A DNA stretch of 64,000 nt from Flagellimonas meridianipacifica (lineage in GTDB: Bacteria; Bacteroidota; Bacteroidia; Flavobacteriales; Flavobacteriaceae). The notes beneath the pieces are model-generated. The model worked only from the letters and a program-made list of their open reading frames with translations, had not been told where the DNA came from and did not search any database. The position numbers and the translations under genes were made by a program. The stretch is taken from NCBI RefSeq assembly GCF_003001695.1, contig NZ_PVYX01000002.1, forward strand, positions 992,001 to 1,056,000, in the 5' to 3' direction. How positions within the stretch are numbered: position 1 is the stretch's first letter; each line of letters begins with the position of its first letter. Shown in pieces: positions 1-10,338 of the stretch.

Positions 1-223
1 AGTAAGCATTCCCGATAGTATTCAATTCGAAGAAAAACTCACCTCTTGGTCTATTCAAGTAGACCGTACTATGGCCAACGCTTGGGTAGGATATGAATTT
101 TGGTTAAATGGCAATTTCAGTCATTGTGGTATCAATTCCTTTCAAATGGTAAATTTTGATGGAGAATGGAAAATCATTTATTTAATCGATACCAGGGGTA
201 GAGAAGGGTGTATTGAGGAATAG
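1..223 (+). CDS. C-terminal fragment of an NTF2-like (SnoaL/DUF4440-type) protein
   Basis: The reading frame is open from base 2 and ends with TAG at 221-223; the start lies before the window. The visible 73 residues end in GEWKIIYLIDTRGREGC, with a preceding tract containing GYEFWLNGNFSHCG. This is the typical last part of small Bacteroidota proteins of the nuclear-transport-factor-2 / lumazine-binding fold. These are small cone-shaped domains that bind or isomerise small molecules, often with unknown substrate. The assignment rests on recognising the C-terminal pattern only. The gene converges on the next one, with 5 bases between the stop codons and no clear terminator. Confidence 0.6.
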   Translation, partial: VSIPDSIQFEEKLTSWSIQVDRTMANAWVGYEFWLNGNFSHCGINSFQMVNFDGEWKIIYLIDTRGREGCIEE

Positions 224-228
224 TCCAA

Positions 229-843
229 TCACCAATCCCTATCTTCCAATGAAGGTGAGGTATTTCCATTTTCCAGTGCATTGGAAATCTTGTCCATCAA
301 CGAAATTGCCCTCATGTGCGATTTGTAAAATGCCTTCCCCATCATCGTTTTATTTCTACCACTCGGATTTATGGGAAACTCTTGATTTACTTTTGATGAG
401 GAAATCAAGGGTAAATCATCCTCGCCTACATTTCCTGACTCAATTTCGTATGCGGACAATGTTACTAAAATCCGTGCCTTTTCATCTTTTACATCGATTC
501 TAATTAGGTTCAAACAATGGATATGCGTATAATCCAGAAATACCCCGGTGCTGTGCACTCTGTCAAAAACACCTTTGACAAGCAGCATGCCAAGTTCTCT
601 GTCTTCGGTCAAGCTTAGAGGTTCATTTTCAAGATTATAAGAAAAAAAGTTTAACGACCTGGGGTAGATAATATCCTTTGAAAGTTCAGGCAGCTCCAAT
701 ATTTTTTGATAAGTAACATTGCCAGAGTCATCCAATGTCCATTGCTCTTTAATTTCGGACAGCATTTTTCGTGTCTTTTTGGTTTGAGCAACAATCGTGC
801 AGGAGAATAGGATTAGGAGAGAAAAAAGTAGTTTTTTGACCAT
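229..843 (-). CDS. Secreted or periplasmic protein of unknown function
   Basis: 204 residues with a clear N-terminal signal peptide: KK, then a hydrophobic stretch LLFSLLILFSCTIVAQ, with cleavage probably after the AQ. The mature part begins with a basic segment (KKTRKM) and has no motif I recognise. It looks like a small alpha/beta domain (alternating strands such as ARILVTLSAYEIESG, then a C-terminal amphipathic helix). The size and layout resemble Bacteroidota DUF4468-type periplasmic proteins, but I cannot confirm that. ATG at 841-843 fits the signal peptide. It stands alone between the convergent fragment at the left edge and sdaA. Confidence 0.6.
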   Translation of the reverse strand: MVKKLLFSLLILFSCTIVAQTKKTRKMLSEIKEQWTLDDSGNVTYQKILELPELSKDIIYPRSLNFFSYNLENEPLSLTEDRELGMLLVKGVFDRVHSTGVFLDYTHIHCLNLIRIDVKDEKARILVTLSAYEIESGNVGEDDLPLISSSKVNQEFPINPSGRNKTMMGKAFYKSHMRAISLMDKISNALENGNTSPSLEDRDW

Positions 844-933
844 GACATTCGTTTCAAAAAATGAAACAAATTCTATGCCGTAGCAAATAATTTGAAATAA
901 GAAGTTAGGGTAAAAGCTCTTCCCTGCACAATA

Positions 934-2355
934 TTAACAATCACTCATATTGACCCCCACGGCGAGCCCTCCTTCAGAGGTTTCCTTATACTTACTGTTC
1001 ATATCTTTAGCGGTTTCCCACATGGTGTTCACCACTTTGTCCAATGGAACTTTTACGTCCTCAGGGTTGGTTTCCAAAGCCAGCTCTGCAGCATTGATGG
1101 CTTTAATGGCTCCCATGGAATTTCGTTCTATACATGGTACTTGAACCAACCCTCCAATAGGGTCGCAAGTAAGGCCTAAGTGGTGTTCCATTGCAATTTC
1201 AGCTGCTACAAGCACTTGCTGGGGGGTTCCTCCCAACAATTCACATAAGGCACCCGCTGCCATGGCAGACGACACACCAATTTCAGCCTGACATCCACCC
1301 ATAGCAGCAGAAATGGTAGCACCCTTTTTGAATATGCTTCCGATTTCGCCGGCAACCAATAAAAACTTTTTGACGTGCTCAAAATCCGCCTTGTGGTTTT
1401 CAATGACCATATAGTACATCAGAACGGCAGGTATTACTCCTGCACTTCCGTTAGTAGGTGCGGTAACTACCCTACCTAGTGAAGCATTCACCTCATTCAC
1501 TGCTAAAGCAAAACAGCTCACCCATTTGAAAATCTGTCGGAATTTCACCTCAGTTTTTCGGATAACCTTTAACCATTCATGTGCATTGGGATAAAGAAGG
1601 TTTCCTTTCAGTTTTTCGTGCATTTCATATGCCCTGCGCCTCACATTCAGTCCGCCTGGCAGTATACCTTGTGTATGACATCCTTCAAACATGCATTGCA
1701 ACATGGTGTCCCAAATACGCTGCAGTCCTTTGTCAATTTCTTCATCACTTCTCAAGTAGCGCTCATTTTGAAGAACAATTTCTGAAATGGGCTTCTCCCA
1801 ATCTGTACAAAACTTGAGTAATTCGTCCCCTGTGGTAACCGGATGGGGAAAACACAGAAAAACAGCTTCTTTATCTTTGGACTCCTGACCTTCCTTTACT
1901 ACAAAGCCACCGCCTATCGAGTAATAGGTTTCAATAACTGTATCGCCATTCTCCAGACGTGCCAAAAAACGTATTCCGTTGGCATGGAAGGGCAAAAATT
2001 CTTTTTTGAATATTATGTTTTGTTCTACATCGAACGGGATAGTTTGTTTCCCATCGAGCGAGAGTTTTTTTTGTTGGACAATGGATGAAATCAAATCCGG
2101 AATGGTTTCCGTAGGAACAGTCTCTGGGTCTTTTCCCAGAAGCCCCATCATGACCGCAGTATCTGTGGCATGTCCTTTTCCCGTAAGTGACAGAGAGCCA
2201 TACAATTCTATGGTCACTTCTTTTATTGAAGCAAAAAGTTGGGTCTCTTTAAGCTCCGAAAGCCATTGTTCAGCAGCACGCCAAGGTCCCAAAGTATGGG
2301 AACTGGAGGGCCCGACGCCAATCTTTAGCATATCAAAAACACTGATGCATTCCAC
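934..2355 (-). CDS. sdaA: L-serine ammonia-lyase (L-serine dehydratase), single-chain iron-sulfur type
   Basis: 473 residues, the normal length for the fused beta-alpha form of the [4Fe-4S] enzyme that deaminates L-serine to pyruvate and ammonia in the cytoplasm. Visible signatures are [10 protein letters not shown] at residues 15-24 of the beta domain, then [43 protein letters not shown], and [12 protein letters not shown] followed by [14 protein letters not shown] in the alpha domain. The conserved cysteines in GGCQAE, LTCDP and VPCIE are the expected cluster ligands. ATG at 2353-2355 gives an N-terminus that matches the family. It is divergent from dnaK, sharing the 2356-2518 intergenic region. 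No alternative identity is likely. Confidence 0.95.
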   Translation of the reverse strand: MECISVFDMLKIGVGPSSSHTLGPWRAAEQWLSELKETQLFASIKEVTIELYGSLSLTGKGHATDTAVMMGLLGKDPETVPTETIPDLISSIVQQKKLSLDGKQTIPFDVEQNIIFKKEFLPFHANGIRFLARLENGDTVIETYYSIGGGFVVKEGQESKDKEAVFLCFPHPVTTGDELLKFCTDWEKPISEIVLQNERYLRSDEEIDKGLQRIWDTMLQCMFEGCHTQGILPGGLNVRRRAYEMHEKLKGNLLYPNAHEWLKVIRKTEVKFRQIFKWVSCFALAVNEVNASLGRVVTAPTNGSAGVIPAVLMYYMVIENHKADFEHVKKFLLVAGEIGSIFKKGATISAAMGGCQAEIGVSSAMAAGALCELLGGTPQQVLVAAEIAMEHHLGLTCDPIGGLVQVPCIERNSMGAIKAINAAELALETNPEDVKVPLDKVVNTMWETAKDMNSKYKETSEGGLAVGVNMSDC

Positions 2356-2428
2356 GGTTAGGTCAATTTGCTATTTCAAAGATAGGAACCTCTTGCCACA
2401 TAATTGATTATCTATTTTGGGAATCAAT

Positions 2429-2443
2429 ATGACAGCTTGTCAT
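2429..2443. promoter_or_regulatory. Palindrome upstream of dnaK (candidate heat-shock operator or promoter element)
   Basis: The perfect inverted repeat ATGACA-gct-TGTCAT ends 75 bases before the dnaK start codon. No CIRCE element is visible here, so a different control is expected. The position suits a regulator binding site or part of an alternative-sigma promoter. The function is inferred from position only. Confidence 0.35.
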
Positions 2444-2518
2444 ATTCTTTTGGATGGCATAATCATTGACATTCTGATAGCAGATTTATTTTTGAAAACA
2501 GACATAACTTTAGATAAG

Positions 2519-4438
2519 ATGAGCAAAATTATAGGAATAGATTTGGGTACTACCAACTCCTGTGTTTCCGTGATGGAAGGTAATGAGCCGGTGGTGATTC
2601 CAAATGCAGAAGGGAAACGAACGACTCCTTCGGTAATTGCTTTTGTAGAAGGTGGTGAAATTAAGGTGGGAGATCCTGCAAAAAGACAAGCAGTGACGAA
2701 TCCACACAAAACCATCTATTCCATCAAAAGATTTATGGGGAACAAGTTTACCGAGTCTAAAAAAGAAGCGGACAGGGTACCTTATAATGTTACCAAAGGC
2801 GACAATGATACGCCAAGGGTAGACATTGATGGTCGTTTGTACACACCTCAGGAACTTTCTGCTATGATTCTTCAAAAAATGAAGAAGACTGCTGAGGATT
2901 ATTTGGGACAGGATGTTACAAGAGCTGTGATAACAGTTCCTGCTTACTTTAATGATTCCCAAAGACAAGCCACTAAAGAAGCGGGTGAAATCGCTGGTTT
3001 GACCGTAGAAAGAATTATCAATGAACCAACTGCGGCTTCCTTGGCCTATGGATTGGATAAAAAAGATACTGATCAAAAAATCGTTGTATTCGATTTCGGT
3101 GGAGGAACACATGATGTTTCCATCTTGGAGTTGGGAGATGGGGTATTTGAAGTATTGGCAACAGATGGAGATACCCACTTGGGTGGTGACGACGTAGACC
3201 AAAAGATTATTGACTGGTTGGCTGAAGAATTTAAATCTGACGAAGGATTGGATTTAAGAGATGACGCCATGGCGCTTCAAAGATTGCGTGAAGCTGCTGA
3301 AAAGGCAAAAATTGAATTGTCTTCCTCGGCACAAACTGAAATCAATTTACCGTATGTAACCGCAACTGCTTCTGGACCTAAGCACTTGGTGAGAACACTT
3401 TCCCGTGCCAAGTTTGAACAGTTGATTGACGATTTGGTTAAGCGTACCATCGCTCCATGTGAGACTGCGCTAAAATCGGCTGGACTTTCCAAGAGCGATA
3501 TTGATGAAATTATATTAGTGGGTGGTTCAACTCGTATCCCCGCAGTTCAGGAAGCTGTGGAGAAATTTTTCGGGAAAAAGCCTTCCAAGGGAGTAAATCC
3601 TGATGAGGTAGTGGCTATTGGTGCTGCAATTCAAGGTGGTGTATTGACGGGTGATGTTAAAGATGTATTGTTGTTGGATGTTACACCACTTTCTTTGGGT
3701 ATTGAAACTATGGGAAGTGTCTTCACTAAACTGATTGAAGCAAATACTACGATTCCAACAAAGAAATCGCAGGTATTCTCTACGGCAGCAGACAATCAAC
3801 CTTCTGTTGAAATTCATGTGCTACAAGGGGAGCGTCCAATGGCGGCTGATAACAAAACGATTGGTAGATTCCACTTAGATGGTATTCCACCTGCACCAAG
3901 AGGAACGCCTCAAATTGAGGTTACGTTTGATATCGATGCAAATGGTATCATCAAGGTTTCCGCTACAGATAAGGCAACGAACAAAACTCAGGATATTCGA
4001 ATTGAAGCATCTTCCGGATTGACCGAAGAAGAAATCGAAAGAATGAAAGCTGAAGCTGAGGCGAATGCGGAATCTGATAAAAAAGCAAAGGAAACTGCGG
4101 ATAAGTTGAATGAAGCGGATGGAATGATCTTCCAAACAGAAAAACAACTTAAGGAGTTTGGGGATAAGCTTTCGGATGATAAGAAGAAGCCTATTGAAGA
4201 TGCTCTTGAAGAGTTGAAAAAAGCCTATGAAACCAAAGATTTGGTAGTAATTGAGCCGGCTTTGGAGAAAATCAATGAAGCGTGGAAAACAGCATCCGAA
4301 GAGATGTACAAGGCACAGGCTGAGGCCCAGGCGAATGGGGCTGGAGAAGACCCAAGCTCTGGACCAGAAGCAAACGCTGGTGGTTCTGCAGGAGAAGGTG
4401 ACAATGTAGAGGATGTAGATTTTGAAGAGGTGAAATAA
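2519..4438 (+). CDS. dnaK: Chaperone DnaK (Hsp70)
   Basis: 639 residues from the ATG at 2519, where the protein begins [15 protein letters not shown] as in all DnaK. An upstream in-frame extension to 2417 is open but has no homology-like content and is rejected. DnaK is the ATP-driven cytosolic chaperone that works with DnaJ and GrpE. Seen are the phosphate-1 loop [28 protein letters not shown], the phosphate-2 region [13 protein letters not shown], the adenosine motif [11 protein letters not shown], the linker [14 protein letters not shown], the beta-sandwich substrate domain (about 390-505), a charged helical lid, and a Gly/Ala-rich tail ending in DVDFEEVK. Neither dnaJ nor grpE is adjacent. 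A bidirectional terminator follows 18 bases after the stop. Confidence 0.98.
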   Translation: MSKIIGIDLGTTNSCVSVMEGNEPVVIPNAEGKRTTPSVIAFVEGGEIKVGDPAKRQAVTNPHKTIYSIKRFMGNKFTESKKEADRVPYNVTKGDNDTPRVDIDGRLYTPQELSAMILQKMKKTAEDYLGQDVTRAVITVPAYFNDSQRQATKEAGEIAGLTVERIINEPTAASLAYGLDKKDTDQKIVVFDFGGGTHDVSILELGDGVFEVLATDGDTHLGGDDVDQKIIDWLAEEFKSDEGLDLRDDAMALQRLREAAEKAKIELSSSAQTEINLPYVTATASGPKHLVRTLSRAKFEQLIDDLVKRTIAPCETALKSAGLSKSDIDEIILVGGSTRIPAVQEAVEKFFGKKPSKGVNPDEVVAIGAAIQGGVLTGDVKDVLLLDVTPLSLGIETMGSVFTKLIEANTTIPTKKSQVFSTAADNQPSVEIHVLQGERPMAADNKTIGRFHLDGIPPAPRGTPQIEVTFDIDANGIIKVSATDKATNKTQDIRIEASSGLTEEEIERMKAEAEANAESDKKAKETADKLNEADGMIFQTEKQLKEFGDKLSDDKKKPIEDALEELKKAYETKDLVVIEPALEKINEAWKTASEEMYKAQAEAQANGAGEDPSSGPEANAGGSAGEGDNVEDVDFEEVK

Positions 4439-4456
4439 ACGCCACGTTATATGAAT

Positions 4457-4493
4457 AAAAAATCCCTTGGTGAAAGCCAAGGGATTTTTTTTT
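4457..4493. terminator. Bidirectional Rho-independent terminator between dnaK and a response regulator
   Basis: The stem AAATCCCTTGG / CCAAGGGATTT with a TGAAAG loop is followed by nine T on the plus strand and, read from the other side, by a T-run on the minus strand. It sits between the convergent dnaK and response-regulator genes and suits both. Confidence 0.9.
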
Positions 4494-4512
4494 GGACTAA
4501 TTCAAATAAAAG

Positions 4513-5157
4513 TTAGGCGGCATTTAATCGCCGTACTTCCAATTCCCTGAGCTTTTGTAGTGCTTCAGATTTTGAGTTTACGTTAAGCTTTACATAGATA
4601 TTTTGAATGTGAAAATTGACTGCACTTGGAGTCACGCAAAGCTTATCTGCAATCATTTTATAGGTGAACCCCTGAGTTAAGAGCTCTATGATTTGGTTTT
4701 CCTTTTTTGAAAAAGATTCAAACGATTTTTTCTGAAAGGAACTGATAACTTTTTTGAGAATATCATGCTCCATGATTACACCATGTTCCTCAAGGGAGTT
4801 TATGGCATTCAAGAAACGCTCTTTGTTCATAGGCTTGGACAAATAGCCGTTTGCTCCTTTTTTAAAGGCTTCCCTGACTAAATTAAAATCGTTTTCATAG
4901 CTCATAATCAAAATCTTGACTTGGCTTTTTCGTTTCCTGATGTAATCAATACCATCAATTCCAGAAATTCCTTGCAAGGAAGCTTCCGATATTATGATAT
5001 CTGGATTTACTTTACCTAAATTGGATAAAAGCTCATTTATGGATTTGTAAATGCCCAAGAGTTTGTATCGGTCATCTTCTTTTAGGAAACTCTTGTATGC
5101 TAAATGTAGTTTTTCGTCATGGTCTATAATGATGATTTTTGTTTGAAATGTTTTCAT
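4513..5157 (-). CDS. LuxR/NarL-family response regulator with Glu at the phospho-acceptor position
   Basis: 214 residues. Residues 7-125 form a receiver domain: acidic pocket D12/D14 (IIIIDHDEK), switch Ser in ILIMSYEND, conserved Lys in GYLSKPM. The position that normally holds the phosphorylated Asp is E58 (PDIIISEASLQG). Residues 145-205 form a LuxR-type helix-turn-helix (FSKKENQIIELLTQGFT, then TPSAVNFHIQNIYVKLNV). It should bind DNA and regulate transcription. Glu in place of Asp usually means the receiver cannot be phosphorylated in the standard way and may be constitutively in an active-like state; that is inference. No histidine kinase is adjacent. ATG at 5155-5157. Confidence 0.88.
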   Translation of the reverse strand: MKTFQTKIIIIDHDEKLHLAYKSFLKEDDRYKLLGIYKSINELLSNLGKVNPDIIISEASLQGISGIDGIDYIRKRKSQVKILIMSYENDFNLVREAFKKGANGYLSKPMNKERFLNAINSLEEHGVIMEHDILKKVISSFQKKSFESFSKKENQIIELLTQGFTYKMIADKLCVTPSAVNFHIQNIYVKLNVNSKSEALQKLRELEVRRLNAA

Positions 5158-5197
5158 GATAAAAATAGATTATGGGGGTTATCTGATTTTTAGTCCA

Positions 5198-5212
5198 TTA
5201 CCCATTGGGTAA
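5198..5212. promoter_or_regulatory. Palindrome upstream of the response-regulator gene
   Basis: Perfect 7-base arms TTACCCA / TGGGTAA around one central base, with flanking GTCC and GGAC that extend the symmetry with a one-base offset. It lies about 40 bases upstream of the response-regulator ATG, where an operator or autoregulatory site would sit. The factor is unknown. Confidence 0.3.
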
Positions 5213-5603
5213 GGACAATACATGGCCTGCCTGTAGTATGGACCAGAACTATTTTACCCTTCAAAATACTTTGAAAAAGGCAAAGTGATACCAGTCCTTA
5301 AACTAAGGATATGGATTCCATAAGCGATTCGATTACAGAATCACCGTTAAGTCAAAATGAAGTGCTAAAAACTTAATTGAAAAGAATCACTTCCGCTGTC
5401 GAAAATGGTTTTTAAGGAGTCGCAGTTTTTTCATGGTACATAAGATTTGGGTTAGTACTATTTCAAAAATTAAATTACACTTTTTTTCTATTGATATCGT
5501 TCAATTGTAAAAATTTTCGTTCAAATGCATCGTTAAAAACTATGCGATTTTCTCGTTATAAAATCATGAATAGTTTATAATTACCTATATTTCAGATAAT
5601 TAA

Positions 5604-5638
5604 GCAAAAAAATAGGATGTCTTATAAGACATCCTATT
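5604..5638 (-). terminator. Minus-strand terminator with a perfect 28-base palindrome
   Basis: AATAGGATGTCTTA followed directly by its reverse complement occupies 5611-5638. Read on the minus strand it is followed by a run of seven T, so it can end the transcript of the PD40 gene whose stop codon is at 5820. A hairpin needs a few central bases unpaired. Confidence 0.65.
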
Positions 5639-5819
5639 CTATTTTGGAAAAATCGGCCAGATTGAAATAGTACAACCCGTTTCTATGATAAAACTGCCTT
5701 TTCCCCTGTCCTTTTATTGGCTATGGACTCTATTTTTTGGCAATTTTGGATATCAAATAACCCCCAGGTAGCTGACCGATTTTTTTGTTTCAATTACCTA
5801 CTTGCTTTCAAAAGGTATA

Positions 5820-6989
5820 TTAATCTTCAAAAGCAGTATTGCTGTATTCTTCTGTGGACTCGCTGTTTAATATATTTTTCAATCTATTTTCACGATTGGC
5901 CACTGCAGTGTTTTCGTTTTTCTGCTTTCCGTAAGAAACAGCATACTGGGCAATGGTGCTGTTTTGACCTCTATTGGAAACTACATACCCTGTCCCTTTA
6001 TCTAGATTCAAAGCAATGCTATAATCATCCTTGTTGCTGTTTATATGTCCACCTAGATTTACAGCTGAGGTAAGGCTACTTTTAGCAACTTGTGTGGCAT
6101 AAAGGTCCAATCCACCATATCCTTTTCTACCTGCCGAAGCAAAGAACAATAGGGTTCCATTGTATAAGTTAGGGTATAGTTCATCTTCTTTGGTATTCAC
6201 CTTAGGACCAAGATTTTTTACTATCCCAAGTTTTCCATTGGACTTAATGTCAACCACATAGATATCGTAGTTACCATAACTTCCTTTCATGTTGGAAGCG
6301 AAGAACAAACGCTTACCATCTGCAGAAATAGTTGGGTGTTTGGCAGAAGCATATTTTGGGCATACGGCTACTTTGGTGGCATTCTTCCACTTACCATCGA
6401 TGTTTTCAACCCTAAATATTTCGTGTACCAGTTCTTTTTTGGAAAAAACACCATATAGAGGCTTTTGATATGTTGCTTTGCTGAAGTAGGCAGTCTGACC
6501 ATCTTGGGTAACGGTCATGGAAGGCATATACCCGTCTAAAGTGGATAATTTACCTTTCATTTTGTTTTCAACTGCTTCTTTGGATGCAACTCCTTGGTTT
6601 AGTTTTTCACCAGAATAGTGGGATTGGATATGCTCATCCCAAAGATTCTTTTCATTTTGAAAATCATTAGAACCTTTTTCCAGTTGTTTTTGGGCAAATT
6701 GAAACAACCCTTCATAGTTAGTTTCTAGAGCAGAAATACCATGGGTACTTAATAACTTTTCATACCAAAAAACAGCAGTTTCATAATTCCCCGCCAAGAA
6801 ATTGGCATTTCCAAGGTCCTGAAAGATTTCAACTTCAGAATATCCTTGTTTCAAAAGATCAAGATAGTCTTCAACGCGTTGGTCGTTTTCATGCTGAGCA
6901 GCAGTATCAAAACTAGTCTGCGCGCTAAGGCTAATGGATAAAGTAAAACTTAAAATAAGTACTAATCTGTAGGTAATTGAATGTGTCAT
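5820..6989 (-). CDS. Secreted TPR plus PD40 beta-propeller protein (PorE-like without OmpA domain)
   Basis: About 389 residues from the ATG at 6987-6989, chosen because it places a clean signal peptide first (YRLVLILSFTLSISLSAQ); an upstream Met adds only eight polar residues. Residues about 40-110 look like TPR-type helices (LGNANFLAGNYETAVFWYEKLL). Residues about 150-370 contain WD40-like PD40 blades: MPSMTVTQDGQTAYFSK, HPTISADGKRLFFASN, GGLDLYATQ. In Flavobacteria this layout, usually followed by an OmpA peptidoglycan-binding domain, belongs to cell-envelope proteins such as PorE of the T9SS. The OmpA part is absent here, so the role is open. It is a single gene divergent from katG. Confidence 0.75.
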   Translation of the reverse strand: MTHSITYRLVLILSFTLSISLSAQTSFDTAAQHENDQRVEDYLDLLKQGYSEVEIFQDLGNANFLAGNYETAVFWYEKLLSTHGISALETNYEGLFQFAQKQLEKGSNDFQNEKNLWDEHIQSHYSGEKLNQGVASKEAVENKMKGKLSTLDGYMPSMTVTQDGQTAYFSKATYQKPLYGVFSKKELVHEIFRVENIDGKWKNATKVAVCPKYASAKHPTISADGKRLFFASNMKGSYGNYDIYVVDIKSNGKLGIVKNLGPKVNTKEDELYPNLYNGTLLFFASAGRKGYGGLDLYATQVAKSSLTSAVNLGGHINSNKDDYSIALNLDKGTGYVVSNRGQNSTIAQYAVSYGKQKNENTAVANRENRLKNILNSESTEEYSNTAFED

Positions 6990-7013
6990 GATATTAGATT
7001 TGGGGGTTAACAC

Positions 7014-9531
<2,518 letters not shown>

Positions 9532-9550
9532 TCCATCCTTAAATACATAG

Positions 9551-9578
9551 AGAAAGGCAGCCACAGGCTGCCTTTTTT
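9551..9578 (+). terminator. Rho-independent terminator of katG
   Basis: The stem AAGGCAGCC / GGCTGCCTT with a three-base loop is followed by a T-run, starting 20 bases after the katG stop codon. Confidence 0.9.
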
Positions 9579-9601
9579 GTTTTGGGAAGAAACTCAGATT
9601 A

Positions 9602-10309
9602 TTAATCGCTTAAAGCAAATTGGTTTACATTTTTTAAGAAATCAGCATCCATTTTAAGGTTTTCCTTTTGAAAGGCATTAAAGTCCTCTTTAGTCTCCCA
9701 TTGTGTAATGACCATATAGTCCGGATTGTAGACATAACCTTTTGGTGATTTCCCATTTACCAACTCCATTTTTAACGTACCGTTGGTTTTCTTTACGGCT
9801 TTCTTCCATTGGGTTAAAAATTCAGTAAAATCTGCTTGTGTGTTTTCTTTTTTAAAACAGGCTGTGGCCACAATTACTTTTTCCCTATCCAATTGGATGG
9901 AGTAATCGTCAGACAGTTCATAATAGGTCAGGTTAAAAATTGACCAGATTTTTTTTCGCATGTCGTGAAAATTCGGAACACGTTCCTCAATTTCATCAAG
10001 AAATTTTTCACGTGAAGCCAAGCTTGTCCATTTTGCCAAAATCAGGCTTGTAGGTTCATAATTACCTTGGACGGTTTCTCTTATCTTAAATCCAGGTAAG
10101 GGGGAAAAGCCCATTTCCGAAGCTACAGGGAATGCTGTTTGTCTGTATTCTTTAAATATTTCTTGACTCCCTTCCCGTGTTGTTAAGAATAGAATATCAA
10201 AGACTTCCCCTTTCTTGAGGTTAAGCGTAACAAGATTATCTTGTCCAAAAGAAAAAAAGGAACCACAAAGGATACATATGAATAATAATTTCACTCGATT
10301 TGAATTCAT
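9602..10309 (-). CDS. Secreted protein with two dimeric alpha/beta-barrel (ABM-like) domains
   Basis: 235 residues with signal peptide (LLFICILCGSFFSFGQ). The mature part appears to be a tandem of two ferredoxin-like domains of the dimeric alpha/beta-barrel superfamily. Each has a strand, a helix around a FxEY or FxEF segment (EIFKEYRQTAFPVASEMG; DFTEFLTQWKKAVKKTNG), and a strand ending in LAKWTSLASREKFLD or VITQWETKEDFNAFQKE. These resemble DUF1330 or antibiotic-monooxygenase folds. No catalytic residues can be named and the substrate is unknown. It sits 29 bases downstream of the receptor gene, same strand, so co-transcription is likely. Confidence 0.6.
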   Translation of the reverse strand: MNSNRVKLLFICILCGSFFSFGQDNLVTLNLKKGEVFDILFLTTREGSQEIFKEYRQTAFPVASEMGFSPLPGFKIRETVQGNYEPTSLILAKWTSLASREKFLDEIEERVPNFHDMRKKIWSIFNLTYYELSDDYSIQLDREKVIVATACFKKENTQADFTEFLTQWKKAVKKTNGTLKMELVNGKSPKGYVYNPDYMVITQWETKEDFNAFQKENLKMDADFLKNVNQFALSD

Positions 10310-10338
10310 AGTTTTAGATTTAAATGAAGTATTAATGT

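Larger units (their letters stand above)
5158..5819. other. Long intergenic region, no gene seen
   Basis: About 660 bases of AT-rich sequence between two minus-strand genes. Neither strand shows a credible coding frame; the plus-strand open frame beginning near 5717 is Phe/Cys-rich and continues antisense into the next gene. Contents I can support are the operator-like palindrome near 5198-5212, upstream of the response-regulator gene, and the 28-base palindrome at 5611-5638, which ends the transcript of the PD40 gene. A small RNA is possible but I have no positive evidence. Confidence 0.6.

Noticed and set aside
2417-2518. N-terminal extension of DnaK
   Set aside because: The frame is open, but the family start [14 protein letters not shown] is at 2519 and the upstream residues are unlike any DnaK.
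2510-3202. Antisense frame of 230 residues in dnaK
   Set aside because: A shadow of the strongly biased dnaK codons; composition is Cys/Ile/Tyr-rich and has no motif.
5717-6073. Plus-strand 118-residue frame rich in Cys and Phe
   Set aside because: It overlaps the PD40 gene in antisense for most of its length and has no protein-like composition.
9602-10309. Assignment as a specific antibiotic-biosynthesis monooxygenase
   Set aside because: The fold resembles that superfamily but the protein is secreted and no catalytic residues can be named.
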